Source: Runella sp. MFBS21 (GTDB lineage: Bacteria > Bacteroidota > Bacteroidia > Cytophagales > Spirosomataceae). From it: a stretch of DNA of 64,000 nt. Below the pieces are notes generated by a model. That model saw nothing but the letters and a program-made list of their open reading frames with translations. It searched no databases and had not been told where the DNA came from. Positions 52,274 to 61,665 of the stretch are shown here, in pieces (the first letter of the stretch is position 1; each line of letters begins with the position of its first letter). The stretch is from assembly GCF_029433105.1 (NCBI RefSeq), contig NZ_JARNTW010000004.1, forward strand, positions 124,001 to 188,000, in the 5' to 3' direction. The position numbers and the translations under genes are program-made.

Positions 52274-54091
52274 ATGAGTAAAACTCAATTAACTGATTTC
52301 GATTGGGATAGAGCTGATAACCGCGGCTTCGGTAGCGGCTATACTGCATCTGAGAGAGCTCAGATGGAACAATTAATCAATGGGACACTCTCACCAGTCG
52401 CCGAAAAAGAAGTTGTAAAAGGAGTCGTGGTCGGTATGAATGACCGCGAAGTGATTTTGAACATTGGCTCAAAATCTGACGGTATCGTACCGCGCTCAGA
52501 ATTCCGTGATTTGACGGATCTGAAAATCGGCGACGAAATTGAAGTGTATATCGAAAATCAAGAAGATCCCAACGGACAGTTGATTTTATCCCGCAAAAAA
52601 GCACGTGTAATCACTGCTTGGGACAATATCCAGAAGTCATTTGATCATGATTTGGTAATCGACGGATTTGTAAAACGCCGTACCAAAGGTGGTCTGATTG
52701 TAGATATTTATGGTATTGAAGCTTTCTTGCCAGGTTCACAAATCGATGTGAAACCTATTCGTGACTTCGATATCTTCGTAGGTAAGAAAATGGAAGTGAA
52801 AGTTGTGAAGATTAACCATGCCAACAACAACGTGGTAGTATCTCACAAAGTACTTATTGAGAAAGACCTTGAAGCACAGCGTCAACAAATTCTTACTAAC
52901 CTTGAAAGAGGTCAAGTACTTGAAGGTGTAATCAAAAACATGACTAAGTTCGGGGTGTTTATCGATCTTGGTGGTGTGGATGGTTTGTTGCACATTACTG
53001 ATATTTCTTGGGGTCGCATCAATGATCCTTCGGACTTGTTGCACCTTGACCAAAAAATCAACGTGGTTGTGCTTGACTTCGACGAAGACAAAAAACGCAT
53101 TTCTCTTGGTATGAAGCAATTGCAGGCTCATCCTTGGGAAGCACTTGCAGCAGAAATCGAAATCGGTTCTAAAGTAAAAGGTAAAGTGGTAAATGTAGCA
53201 GATTATGGTGCATTCCTCGAAATCATGCCTGGCGTAGAAGGATTGATTCACGTATCTGAAATGTCTTGGTCGCAGCATTTGCGTAACCCACAAGATTTCT
53301 TGAAAATTGGCGATGAAGTAGAAGCCGTCGTATTGACACTTGATCGTAACGAGCGTAAAATGTCACTTGGCTTAAAACAACTTACTGCTGATCCTTGGAC
53401 TCGTCAAGAAATCATTGACAAGTATGCTGTAGGTACTGTTCACAAAGGTGTAGTACGCAACTTGACAAACTTCGGTCTTTTCCTTGAGTTGGAAGAAGGT
53501 ATCGACGGACTTGTACACGTATCTGACCTTTCTTGGACTAAAAAAATCAAACATCCTAGCGACTTCATCAAAGTAGGTGATGAGCTTGATGTAATGGTAC
53601 TCGAACTAGACGCTGAAAACCGTCGCTTGTCTCTAAGCCACAAGCACCTTGAAGAAAACCCATGGGATACGTTTGAAAGCGTATTTACTGTAGGATCTGT
53701 TCACAAGTGTACTATTGTAGCAAAAGGCGATAAAGTAGCCACTCTCGAATTGCCTTATGGTATTGAAGGAGTAGCTATCCTTAAAAATATTGTGAAAGAA
53801 GACGGTAGCGTTGCTGAAGTTGGAGAATCACTTGATTTTAAAGTGACTGAGTTCCACAAAGAAGAAAAACGCATCGTACTTTCTCACACTAAAACATGGC
53901 AAGAGAAAGAAGAGCCTAAAGTAGAAGAGAAACCCAAGCCCGCTGCAAAAGCAGAAAAACCTAAAGATGCTGAAAAAGCAACTCTAGGGGATTTGGAAGC
54001 ACTCTCTGCTTTGAAAGAGCAACTTGAAGAAGGAGAAAAAAGAAAAAAATCTGCTCCTTCTAAAAAAACAAAAGAAGCGGAAACCGAATAA
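52274..54091 (+). CDS. rpsA: 30S ribosomal protein S1
   Basis: S1 unwinds and holds mRNA on the 30S subunit, which is important in a phylum with little use of Shine-Dalgarno pairing. This form has 605 residues and six S1 domains in order, recognisable at KGVVVGMNDREVILNIGSK, DGFVKRRTKGGLIVDIYG, EGVIKNMTKFGVFIDLGG, KGKVVNVADYGAFLEI, KGVVRNLTNFGLFLELEE and a divergent last one at KCTIVAKGDKVATLEL. A charged Lys/Glu tail follows. The frame also has an ATG 10 codons earlier; MSKTQLTDFDWD looks like the natural start. Confidence 0.95.
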   Translation: MSKTQLTDFDWDRADNRGFGSGYTASERAQMEQLINGTLSPVAEKEVVKGVVVGMNDREVILNIGSKSDGIVPRSEFRDLTDLKIGDEIEVYIENQEDPNGQLILSRKKARVITAWDNIQKSFDHDLVIDGFVKRRTKGGLIVDIYGIEAFLPGSQIDVKPIRDFDIFVGKKMEVKVVKINHANNNVVVSHKVLIEKDLEAQRQQILTNLERGQVLEGVIKNMTKFGVFIDLGGVDGLLHITDISWGRINDPSDLLHLDQKINVVVLDFDEDKKRISLGMKQLQAHPWEALAAEIEIGSKVKGKVVNVADYGAFLEIMPGVEGLIHVSEMSWSQHLRNPQDFLKIGDEVEAVVLTLDRNERKMSLGLKQLTADPWTRQEIIDKYAVGTVHKGVVRNLTNFGLFLELEEGIDGLVHVSDLSWTKKIKHPSDFIKVGDELDVMVLELDAENRRLSLSHKHLEENPWDTFESVFTVGSVHKCTIVAKGDKVATLELPYGIEGVAILKNIVKEDGSVAEVGESLDFKVTEFHKEEKRIVLSHTKTWQEKEEPKVEEKPKPAAKAEKPKDAEKATLGDLEALSALKEQLEEGEKRKKSAPSKKTKEAETE

Positions 54092-54096
54092 TTTAT

Positions 54097-54104
54097 TATA
54101 TTTG
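54097..54104 (+). promoter_or_regulatory. Probable -7 element of the tRNA-Cys promoter
   Basis: TATATTTG six bases after the rpsA stop matches the consensus, but no TTG occurs 19-25 bp upstream. The tRNA could also be reached by read-through from rpsA. Confidence 0.45.
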
Positions 54105-54111
54105 CGCTCCC

Positions 54112-54146
54112 AAACCTTATAGGCTTCAAAAAAGCCTATAAGGTTT
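54112..54146 (+). terminator. Perfect 15-bp hairpin between rpsA and tRNA-Cys
   Basis: AAACCTTATAGGCTT pairs exactly with AAGCCTATAAGGTTT over a 5-nt loop. It may terminate rpsA, although only three T follow the stem, or form the 5' end of the tRNA precursor starting near 54111. Confidence 0.55.
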
Positions 54147-54153
54147 ACAAAAA

Positions 54154-54224
54154 GGTCCTGTGGCCGAGTGGCTAGGCAGAGCTCTGCAAAAGCTCGTACA
54201 GCGGTTCGAATCCGCTCGGGACCT
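54154..54224 (+). tRNA. tRNA-Cys (GCA)
   Basis: A complete cloverleaf of 71 nt: acceptor GGTCCTG/CGGGACC (one wobble), D-stem GCC/GGC, anticodon stem GAGCT/AGCTC with loop CTGCAAA giving anticodon GCA, variable region, T-stem AGCGG/CCGCT with loop TTCGAAT. CCA is not encoded. Confidence 0.96.
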
Positions 54225-54248
54225 CTACTACTAAAGGTTGTTTTCTAA

Positions 54249-54305
54249 AAAAAATACCATTTTGGCCAAAAAAACTAACTATGGCTAAAATGGTATTTTT
54301 TGTTT
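54249..54305 (+). terminator. Terminator after tRNA-Cys
   Basis: AAAAAATACCATTTTGGCC pairs with GGCTAAAATGGTATTTTTT (19 bp, one wobble) over a 15-nt loop with a T-rich tail. Confidence 0.85.
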
Positions 54306-54422
54306 TCAATAGGGTTGATTTTTGATGAAAATAATGCACTTGAATGTACTTAGTAGGTTATTAACGGCTTAATTAGAAGAAATCTAAATAATAAATTATT
54401 GCAAATTAACGATAGAAATGCT

Positions 54423-54453
54423 TTGGCACGTATTCAATCGTGCATTACTTTTG
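54423..54453 (+). promoter_or_regulatory. Promoter of the act-cox respiratory operon
   Basis: TTG (54423-54425), 20 bp, TACTTTTG (54446-54453) is an exact consensus match. Transcription from near 54460 excludes upstream alternative starts of actA. Confidence 0.8.
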
Positions 54454-54494
54454 TAGGGTCAAGGAGTATCATGTTTTTGTTAATTCATACACGA

Positions 54495-55727
54495 ATGAAA
54501 AGTAGTTTATTTTTCAAAAAAATGCGCAGTATTGCCCAATTCTTTCTAGTTGCTTTAATAGCTACTACGAGCATCACCCAAGCGGTGGCACAAGATGGTG
54601 ATGCAGCTAATGGCGAAACGCTATTTAATAATAACTGTAAGGCCTGTCACGCAACTTCCGACGAAGTGGCAGTAGGGCCGGGTTTGAAAGACGTTCAAAA
54701 ACGCCGCGATGTAGCTTGGATTGTTAAATGGGTAAAAAACCCGAATGGTGTCATTCAATCTGGGGATGAGTACGCTGTAGCGTTATACAACAAATTTAAC
54801 AAAGCTCAGATGACAGCTTTTCCGGCTTTCGGTGAGAAAGAAGTAAAAGACATCTTAGCTTATATCGAAAAAGCAAATGCAGCTCCTGTTGTTACTACGG
54901 CCGCTCCTGGAGCCGCTGCTGGTGGGCAAGCTAGTGGAGATGCTGCCCCGTCAGATTTGTTTACCTATATATTAGTAGCATTGTTGATAGTAATGCTTCT
55001 TGTACTTGGGGTATTGATGGCAATCGTGTCTATTTTGTCAAAAGCTGTAAGTGGTACAGCTACAGCAGGTGAAGAAGGTTCGTTTTCTGACAAGCTCCGT
55101 AATGGTCTTGTAGGTTTGAGCCGTAATTCTGCCGTAAGAAGTGCAACAGTTTGGTTTTTTATTTTGATGGTAACCAAAGCTACCATTGATGGGATGTACG
55201 GAGTTGGAATTCAACAAGGATATGCTCCTAAACAACCTATCGCATTCTCACATAAACTCCATGCAGGTCAGTACAAAATTGATTGTAACTACTGTCATAC
55301 AGGGGTGAATCGTGGTAAATCTGCTACTATTCCATCGGCCAACATTTGTATGAACTGCCACGGAGTTATTAAAAAAGAATCTCCTGAGATTCAGAAAATA
55401 TACACTGCTATCGAAAAAGACCAACCTATCGAGTGGGTACGCGTTCATAACCTGCCTGATTTGGCTTATTTCAATCACGCTCAGCACGTAAATGTAGGAG
55501 GAGTGCAGTGTCAACAATGCCACGGCGAAATCCAGACCATGGAAGTAGTGGAGCAACGCTCATCTCTTACCATGGGATGGTGTATCGACTGTCACCGTAA
55601 GACAGAAGTTAATACCAAAGAAAACACTTACTATGATAAGCTAGTTGAACTTCACAAGTCGAAAAGCAAAGAACCATTGAAGGTTGCTGACATCGGTGGT
55701 TTAGAATGTTCAAAGTGTCATTATTAA
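54495..55727 (+). CDS. actA: Alternative complex III subunit ActA, hexahaem cytochrome c
   Basis: ActA is the multihaem subunit of the quinol:cytochrome c oxidoreductase alternative complex III. The 410 residues have a signal anchor (about 13-32) and an N-terminal monohaem domain with CKACH at 48-52. A membrane helix lies near 158-180, then five further haem motifs: CNYCH (264), CMNCH (285), CQQCH (339), CIDCH (363) and CSKCH (405), the last one residue from the C-terminus. So the usual pentahaem ActA is fused to a monohaem cytochrome. The open frame reaches 32 codons upstream across the promoter; I use MKSSLFFKKM. A start nine codons later is also possible. Confidence 0.93.
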   Translation: MKSSLFFKKMRSIAQFFLVALIATTSITQAVAQDGDAANGETLFNNNCKACHATSDEVAVGPGLKDVQKRRDVAWIVKWVKNPNGVIQSGDEYAVALYNKFNKAQMTAFPAFGEKEVKDILAYIEKANAAPVVTTAAPGAAAGGQASGDAAPSDLFTYILVALLIVMLLVLGVLMAIVSILSKAVSGTATAGEEGSFSDKLRNGLVGLSRNSAVRSATVWFFILMVTKATIDGMYGVGIQQGYAPKQPIAFSHKLHAGQYKIDCNYCHTGVNRGKSATIPSANICMNCHGVIKKESPEIQKIYTAIEKDQPIEWVRVHNLPDLAYFNHAQHVNVGGVQCQQCHGEIQTMEVVEQRSSLTMGWCIDCHRKTEVNTKENTYYDKLVELHKSKSKEPLKVADIGGLECSKCHY

Positions 55728-55797
55728 AAATTTGTGATTATAATCACTAAGGCACAAATCACAAATCAAAAACAAGAATCCAGAATCTATCAAATAT

Positions 55798-58700
55798 ATG
55801 GAAACCCAAACAAAGAGGTATTGGAAAGGATTAGAGGAACTTCGAAATGACGAGACGTTTATAAAAAATGCCCATAATGAGTTCGGTAGTTTTGAATCTA
55901 CAGATTCTAGCCAAAACAAGAGTATTGTAGATGGCATTGGATCAGACCGTCGTGACTTCCTAAAAGTATTGGGATTTGGGGTCGCTGCCGTTTCATTGGC
56001 AGCTTGTGATGCTCCTGTTAGAAAGTCAATTCCTTATATCAATAAACCTATTGATACTTTTCCTTCTATTGCTGATTGGTATGCTTCTACCTATGCAGAA
56101 GGAGGAGATTATACCAGCATTTTGGTAAAAACAAGAGAAGGCCGCCCCATCAAAATTGAGGGAAATCGCCAGTCAAGTGTTTCGGGTGGGGGTGTTAGTG
56201 CTCGTGCTCACGCTTCTTTGTTGGCACTTTATGACGTCGAAAAACTTAAAGGCCCTAAAAAAGGAGAGGCAGATGCCGCATGGGATACTATTGATAAAGA
56301 AATCTCCTCTCAGCTAGCTTCTATCGCTGCTAAAGGTGGGCAGATTCGTATCGTATCTTCGACTATTCTTAGCCCTTCAACCAAAGCCGTTATTTCAGAT
56401 TTTACGAAGAAATATCCCACTACTCAACACATCACTTACGATGCTAACTCATTGGCTGGTTTGGTAAAAGCTAATGAGATTTCTTTTTCTAAGGCTGCTA
56501 TTCCTTCTTATGACTTTAGTAAAGCCAAAGTAATTGTAGGTCTTAGCTGTGATTTTTTAGGTACGTGGCTTTCTGCTGATGAATTTTCTCGTCAATACGT
56601 AAAAGGGCGTAAGTTGAGTAGTGCCAAAGGTGGCAAACGCGATATGTCTCGCCACTATCAATTTGAGACTATCCTTTCTTTAACAGGTTCAAATGCCGAT
56701 TATCGTGCCGCCGTTAAGCCTTCTCAAGAAGGATTGGTGGCATTGGCTTTATATAATAAAATCAGTGGCGCTGCTGGTGTTTCTTTAGGGGCAGAAGTTG
56801 ATAAGCTCATCGACAAAGCCGCTAAAGATTTGAAAGCTGCACAAGGAGCGGCATTGGTAGTATCAGGTTCTAATGATCCCAATGTACAGATTGTAGTCAA
56901 TGCACTAAATAGTGCATTGGGTTCTTATGGAACTACTATCGATTTAGGCTCGCCTACTTATTATCGTCAAGGAAACGACACTGCCATGAATGAATTGGTG
57001 GACGGTGTTAAAAACGGCGCAGTAAGTGCAGTTATTTTTTATGGATGTAATCCTGTATACGACCATCCTAGAGGTGCAGAATTGAAAGACGGTATTTCAA
57101 AATTAAGCCTTTCAGTATCATTTGCAGATCGCGCAGAAGAAACGGCTTCTTTGTGTAAATACATCACGCCTGCTCCTCACTATTTAGAGTCTTGGGGAGA
57201 TGCTGAGCCAAAAGCTGGTTCTTATAGCCTTCAGCAGCCAACAATCTCTTTGATTTATAAAACACGTCAAGCCCAATCAAGCCTTCTTAAATGGGCTGGT
57301 TTAAGCGAAGATTTCTACGCGTACTTGCGCAATTTCTGGAAAAACAATATCCTTGGAGGTAGTGATTTCGAGAACGCATGGACCAAAGCATTGCATGATG
57401 GCGTATATGAGCGTGCTGGTGCTTCTACGGCAAGTGGTGCAGGTACTCCTGCTGGAGTAGATGCGGCTATCATTGCTGTAAAAAACACCTACAAGTCAGG
57501 TTCAGGTATTGAAGTAGTTTTGTACGAAAAAGTGGGAATGGGCACAGGTACACTTGCCAATAATCCATGGTTGCAAGAATTCCCAGAACCTATTACTAAG
57601 GCATGTTGGGACAACTATGCAAGTGTTTCGCAGAAAACGGCTCAGGAAATGGGGCTTTCTCAAAACGATGTAGTAAAAGTAGAAGTTAAAGGCAAATCAC
57701 TAGAATTACCTGTCTTGGTACAACCAGGCCAAGCCAACGGAACCGTTGCAATCGCCATTGGTTATGGTCGTGAGAAAGCTGGTAAATCTGGTAATGGAGT
57801 GGGGGTGAATGTGTTCCCTTTTGCACAGTATAAGGCTGGATTTATTAGTTTCAATGCGGGGGAAGGGACTGTAAGCAAAACAGGAAGTACTCATAAAATT
57901 GCACAAACCCAAACTCACGAGACCGTAATGGCTCGTAAGGCGGTATTGCAAGAAGCTCGTTTGCCAGAATACCAAAAAGATACAAAAGCAGGGCGTTATT
58001 TCCCTCACGTATTTACTTCAGAAGGCGTAAAATCTTCGACCGAAATCTCGCTATGGAATGGTTATGAAAAACCAAACCACTCGTGGGGCTTAGTGATTGA
58101 CCTCAATTCATGTACAGGTTGTGGGTCTTGTGTTATTAGCTGTCAAGCCGAAAACAACGTATCTGTAGTAGGACGTCAGGAAGTTATCAATCGTCGTGAG
58201 ATGCACTGGATTCGTATCGACCGCTATTATAGCAGTGATGCGGTGGAAGATTTGAAAGGATTAGAAATCGCTTCCGAAAATCCAGAGGTGACTTTCCAAC
58301 CTTTGATGTGTCAGCACTGTGGTAATGCTCCTTGTGAGACGGTATGTCCCGTATTGGCTACGACTCACAGTACTGAAGGTTTGAACCAAATGGCTTATAA
58401 CCGTTGTGTAGGTACTCGTTATTGTGCCAACAACTGCCCTTATAAAGTACGTCGTTTCAACTGGTTTAAGTACTTTGATAACGATAACTTCGATTACCAC
58501 TTCAACAATGACCTTGGTAAGATGGTAATCAATCCAGACGTAACAGTGCGTTCACGTGGGGTAATCGAAAAGTGCTCAATGTGCGTACAGCGTATTCAAG
58601 AAGGTAAACTCAATGCTAAGAAGGAGCGTCGTCGTCCAGTTGATGGCGAAATTGAGGTAGCATGTTCGCAATCTTGCCCTACTGATGCGATTATTTTTGG

Positions 58701-58887
58701 AGATATGAATGATCCAGAAAGCCGCATTTCTAAGTTGTTGGCAGAAGAGAAAGATAATCGTGCTTTTACGATGTTGGAAGAAATCAACGTTAAGCCACAA
58801 GTTACGTATTTGACCAAAATCCGTAACAAAGACGTTGATGCGAAAGCTGCTACTGCCACAGAACATGCTGAGCATGGAGGACACTAA
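55798..58887 (+). CDS. actB: Alternative complex III subunit ActB, molybdopterin-like and Fe-S protein
   Basis: The 1,029 residues fuse a molybdopterin oxidoreductase-like domain, without cofactor in known ACIII, to an iron-sulfur domain. A twin-arginine lipoprotein signal is set in from the N-terminus: RRDFLKVLGF (from Arg51) and Cys70 in VSLAAC. The Fe-S part starts about residue 772 with CTGCGSCVISC, then CQHCGNAPCETVCP, CVGTRYCANNCPYK, CSMCVQRIQEGK and CSQSCP, enough for several clusters. It passes electrons between the quinol site in ActC and the haems of ActA. It lies 70 bp behind actA. Confidence 0.95.
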   Translation: METQTKRYWKGLEELRNDETFIKNAHNEFGSFESTDSSQNKSIVDGIGSDRRDFLKVLGFGVAAVSLAACDAPVRKSIPYINKPIDTFPSIADWYASTYAEGGDYTSILVKTREGRPIKIEGNRQSSVSGGGVSARAHASLLALYDVEKLKGPKKGEADAAWDTIDKEISSQLASIAAKGGQIRIVSSTILSPSTKAVISDFTKKYPTTQHITYDANSLAGLVKANEISFSKAAIPSYDFSKAKVIVGLSCDFLGTWLSADEFSRQYVKGRKLSSAKGGKRDMSRHYQFETILSLTGSNADYRAAVKPSQEGLVALALYNKISGAAGVSLGAEVDKLIDKAAKDLKAAQGAALVVSGSNDPNVQIVVNALNSALGSYGTTIDLGSPTYYRQGNDTAMNELVDGVKNGAVSAVIFYGCNPVYDHPRGAELKDGISKLSLSVSFADRAEETASLCKYITPAPHYLESWGDAEPKAGSYSLQQPTISLIYKTRQAQSSLLKWAGLSEDFYAYLRNFWKNNILGGSDFENAWTKALHDGVYERAGASTASGAGTPAGVDAAIIAVKNTYKSGSGIEVVLYEKVGMGTGTLANNPWLQEFPEPITKACWDNYASVSQKTAQEMGLSQNDVVKVEVKGKSLELPVLVQPGQANGTVAIAIGYGREKAGKSGNGVGVNVFPFAQYKAGFISFNAGEGTVSKTGSTHKIAQTQTHETVMARKAVLQEARLPEYQKDTKAGRYFPHVFTSEGVKSSTEISLWNGYEKPNHSWGLVIDLNSCTGCGSCVISCQAENNVSVVGRQEVINRREMHWIRIDRYYSSDAVEDLKGLEIASENPEVTFQPLMCQHCGNAPCETVCPVLATTHSTEGLNQMAYNRCVGTRYCANNCPYKVRRFNWFKYFDNDNFDYHFNNDLGKMVINPDVTVRSRGVIEKCSMCVQRIQEGKLNAKKERRRPVDGEIEVACSQSCPTDAIIFGDMNDPESRISKLLAEEKDNRAFTMLEEINVKPQVTYLTKIRNKDVDAKAATATEHAEHGGH

Positions 58888-58955
58888 TATCCTTAGTGAA
58901 CAAAAATTGGTTTTTAAATTAAAAGATAACTACTAACAAATAACTTTCAATAGAT

Positions 58956-60383
58956 ATGCACGTTACTTCACCCGTAAGAACCCCTCTCGTAACTGGTGGC
59001 AAAACATATGCCGATGTGACAGAGGATATCTGCAAGCAGGTGGAAGGCAAGCCTACCAAAGAATGGAAAGTCGCTTTTGGTATTTCATTAGCGGTTTTAG
59101 CTTACGGGACAGCCTGCTTATTCTGGACCTGGTGGGAAGGATTGGGCGTTTGGGGCCTAAACAAAACGGTCGGCTGGGCATGGGACATTACCAACTTCGT
59201 ATGGTGGGTTGGGATTGGTCACGCAGGTACGTTGATTTCAGCCATTTTGTTGTTGTTTCGCCAAAAATGGAGAACATCCATCAACCGTGCGGCAGAAGCG
59301 ATGACCATTTTTGCCGTTATTTGTGCGGCTTCATTTATCTTAATGCACATGGGGCGTCCTTGGTTGGCTCACTGGGCATTACCTCTTCCTAATACATTTG
59401 GTTCGTTGTGGGTAAACTTCAACTCTCCTCTTGTGTGGGACGTATTTGCAATCTCGACTTATTTCTCTGTATCGTGTTTGTTTTGGTACGTAGGTTTAGT
59501 GCCTGATTTGGCTACTATTCGCGATCGGGCTCAAAACAAAGTGTCTAAGTATATCTATGGCACATTGGCTATGGGATGGAATGGCTCTTCAAAAACTTGG
59601 GCACGTTACGAATACATCAGCTTGATTTTGGCTGGTTTATCAACTCCCCTCGTACTTTCAGTACACACTATCGTATCATTTGACTTCGCAACTTCGGTTA
59701 TTCCAGGCTGGCACACGACTATCTTCCCTCCTTACTTCGTAGCAGGTGCGATTTTCTCTGGCTTTGCCATGGTACAAAACTTGATGCTTGTGACACGCGT
59801 AGTGTACAAATTAGAAGATTACATCACTTTTGAGCACATTGAGATGATGAATACAATCATCACTTTGACTGGGTCAATCGTGGGGGTAGCTTATCTTACT
59901 GAATTCTTCATTGCTTGGTACTCTGGAGTAGAATATGAAAGTTATGCTTTTATCAACCGTGCTACAGGTCCTTACTGGTGGGCATACTGGGCGATGATGA
60001 CTTGTAACGTAATCTCTCCACAGTTGTTTTGGAGCCGTAAGATTCGTCGTAGTATAACTTGGACCTTCTTTTTGTCAGTAGTTGTAAACATTGGTATGTG
60101 GTTTGAGCGTTTTGTGATTATTGTAACTTCACTTCACCGCGATTACATTCCTTCAAGCTGGGCAATGTTCTACCCTACTATGTTTGATATTGGAGATTAC
60201 ATTTTCTCATTCGGGCTATTCTTTACTCTTTTCTTCTTGTTTTCTAAATACTTGCCAGTGATTAACATGGCCGAAGTAAAAGCAGTAATTAGAACATCAT
60301 CTGAGAAATTGCCTAAGAAAATTTCTGGTGTATCAAAAGCGGATCGTTTGGCTTCGCCCGCCTACAAAAAAGATGCTGAATAA
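58956..60383 (+). CDS. actC: Alternative complex III subunit ActC (NrfD/PsrC-like quinol-binding)
   Basis: This integral membrane subunit of 475 residues has ten hydrophobic segments. The NrfD family features are present: WWVGIGHAGTLISAILLLF, FILMHMGRPWLAHW and LSVHTIVSFDFATSVIPGWH. It forms the main menaquinol oxidation site of ACIII. The 50-residue cytoplasmic tail is basic and ends PAYKKDAE. It follows actB by 68 bp. Confidence 0.95.
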   Translation: MHVTSPVRTPLVTGGKTYADVTEDICKQVEGKPTKEWKVAFGISLAVLAYGTACLFWTWWEGLGVWGLNKTVGWAWDITNFVWWVGIGHAGTLISAILLLFRQKWRTSINRAAEAMTIFAVICAASFILMHMGRPWLAHWALPLPNTFGSLWVNFNSPLVWDVFAISTYFSVSCLFWYVGLVPDLATIRDRAQNKVSKYIYGTLAMGWNGSSKTWARYEYISLILAGLSTPLVLSVHTIVSFDFATSVIPGWHTTIFPPYFVAGAIFSGFAMVQNLMLVTRVVYKLEDYITFEHIEMMNTIITLTGSIVGVAYLTEFFIAWYSGVEYESYAFINRATGPYWWAYWAMMTCNVISPQLFWSRKIRRSITWTFFLSVVVNIGMWFERFVIIVTSLHRDYIPSSWAMFYPTMFDIGDYIFSFGLFFTLFFLFSKYLPVINMAEVKAVIRTSSEKLPKKISGVSKADRLASPAYKKDAE

Positions 60384-60440
60384 GAGAGAAGTATCGAAAA
60401 GATACATAATCTCAAATCCTAAAATTTAACTGACAAAAAA

Positions 60441-60968
60441 ATGACGGATATTAATAAAAAGTTTTTAGTAGGTGTTTACGATGATGACGATGTGGTGTTG
60501 TCGGCCGTTGGTAAGTTGAAAAACTCAGGGGTGAAAATCTATGAAGTTTATTCTCCTTTTGCGATTCACGGTATGGATATTGCTATTGGGCATCCGCGTA
60601 CTAGAATAGGTATTGCCGCTTTTTGTTTTGGATGCACTGGATTCTTGTGTGCATTGCTTCTTACGACTTGGACTATGGGAATAGATTGGCCAATGGTAAT
60701 TGGAGGAAAAGACCCTATTTCGCTTCCAAACTATGTACCTGTCATGTTTGAGTTGACTGTATTGTTTACTGCATTTGGAATGACAATCAGCTTCTTTATC
60801 ACCAATGGATTAGGGCCTACTGTAAAGCCTCTTTTGTTTGACCCACGTTGTACCGACAATAAATTTGTAATGGCCATTGACCTTAGCAAAAACAAATTGT
60901 CAGAAGCAGAAATCGCTAGTATTGTTAAAGCGTCTGGGGCAGAAGAAGTGAGTATAAAACAGTTGTAA
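60441..60968 (+). CDS. actD: Alternative complex III subunit ActD (DUF3341)
   Basis: The 175 residues have the DUF3341 layout: a cytoplasmic alpha/beta start (FLVGVYDDDDVVLSAVGKLK, VYSPFAIHGMD), two membrane helices (about 58-80 and 98-125), and a C-terminal soluble piece (LLFDPRCTDNKFVMAIDLSK). In known structures ActD packs on ActC and has no cofactor. It lies 57 bp behind actC and 14 bp before actE. Confidence 0.94.
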   Translation: MTDINKKFLVGVYDDDDVVLSAVGKLKNSGVKIYEVYSPFAIHGMDIAIGHPRTRIGIAAFCFGCTGFLCALLLTTWTMGIDWPMVIGGKDPISLPNYVPVMFELTVLFTAFGMTISFFITNGLGPTVKPLLFDPRCTDNKFVMAIDLSKNKLSEAEIASIVKASGAEEVSIKQL

Positions 60969-60982
60969 TGCATTAAAATACG

Positions 60983-61573
60983 ATGAAAAGAATACATACA
61001 TTGATAATTGCCGTTTTTGCTGGGATTGCTACCATGACTTCATGTAAGCGTGGTCACGATGATACTGGCTTGGAATATGCTCCTAACATGTACAATTCGG
61101 TTGGGTATGAACCGTACACTCAAATTGAGAAAAACCCAATCAATGCTGATGGTAAAAACATGAGAGAACCGGTAGTAGGAACGGTGTCACGTAGGAACTA
61201 TAAGACTCAATTTGATAGCGCAAGTGTTGATTTGATGATTTATCATTTAGGAAAAGATGATTTGGCTACTGCGGAGGCAGTGCTCAAAAATCCTGTTCCT
61301 AACAATGCAAAAGCCTTAGCTGAGGGTAAAGCTTTGTATACACGCTATTGCCAACACTGTCACGGAGAAGGTGGCGCAGGTGATGGCCCTGTAGCAGATA
61401 TGTACAAAGGGGTACCAAATTATAAAGCAGATGCTTATCTGAATATGACGGATGGACACATTTTTCATGTAATTACGCATGGAAAAGGACGTATGTGGCC
61501 ACATGGCTCACAGGTGACTCCAGAAGAGCGTTGGAAAATCGCTCACTATGTTCATAAATTACAGAAAAGCTAA
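60983..61573 (+). CDS. actE: Alternative complex III subunit ActE, monohaem cytochrome c lipoprotein
   Basis: The 196 residues have a lipoprotein signal (ATMTSC, Cys21) and one haem motif, CQHCHG, near 129. The downstream methionine ligand is probably in GKGRMWPHG. ActE lies on the periplasmic face and hands electrons from ActA towards the oxidase. The N-terminal 100 residues wrap around other subunits in known complexes. It is 14 bp behind actD. Confidence 0.94.
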   Translation: MKRIHTLIIAVFAGIATMTSCKRGHDDTGLEYAPNMYNSVGYEPYTQIEKNPINADGKNMREPVVGTVSRRNYKTQFDSASVDLMIYHLGKDDLATAEAVLKNPVPNNAKALAEGKALYTRYCQHCHGEGGAGDGPVADMYKGVPNYKADAYLNMTDGHIFHVITHGKGRMWPHGSQVTPEERWKIAHYVHKLQKS

Positions 61574-61665
61574 GTAAGAAGTTAAAAGTCGATGGATATG
61601 ATGACATAGAGTCAATCCATTGACAACTAACAAAAACAATAAACAATTAACGACAAAGATTTATA

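Noticed and set aside
54399-54494. Longer N-terminus of actA
   Set aside because: It lies across an exact promoter, and the signal anchor begins after the chosen start.
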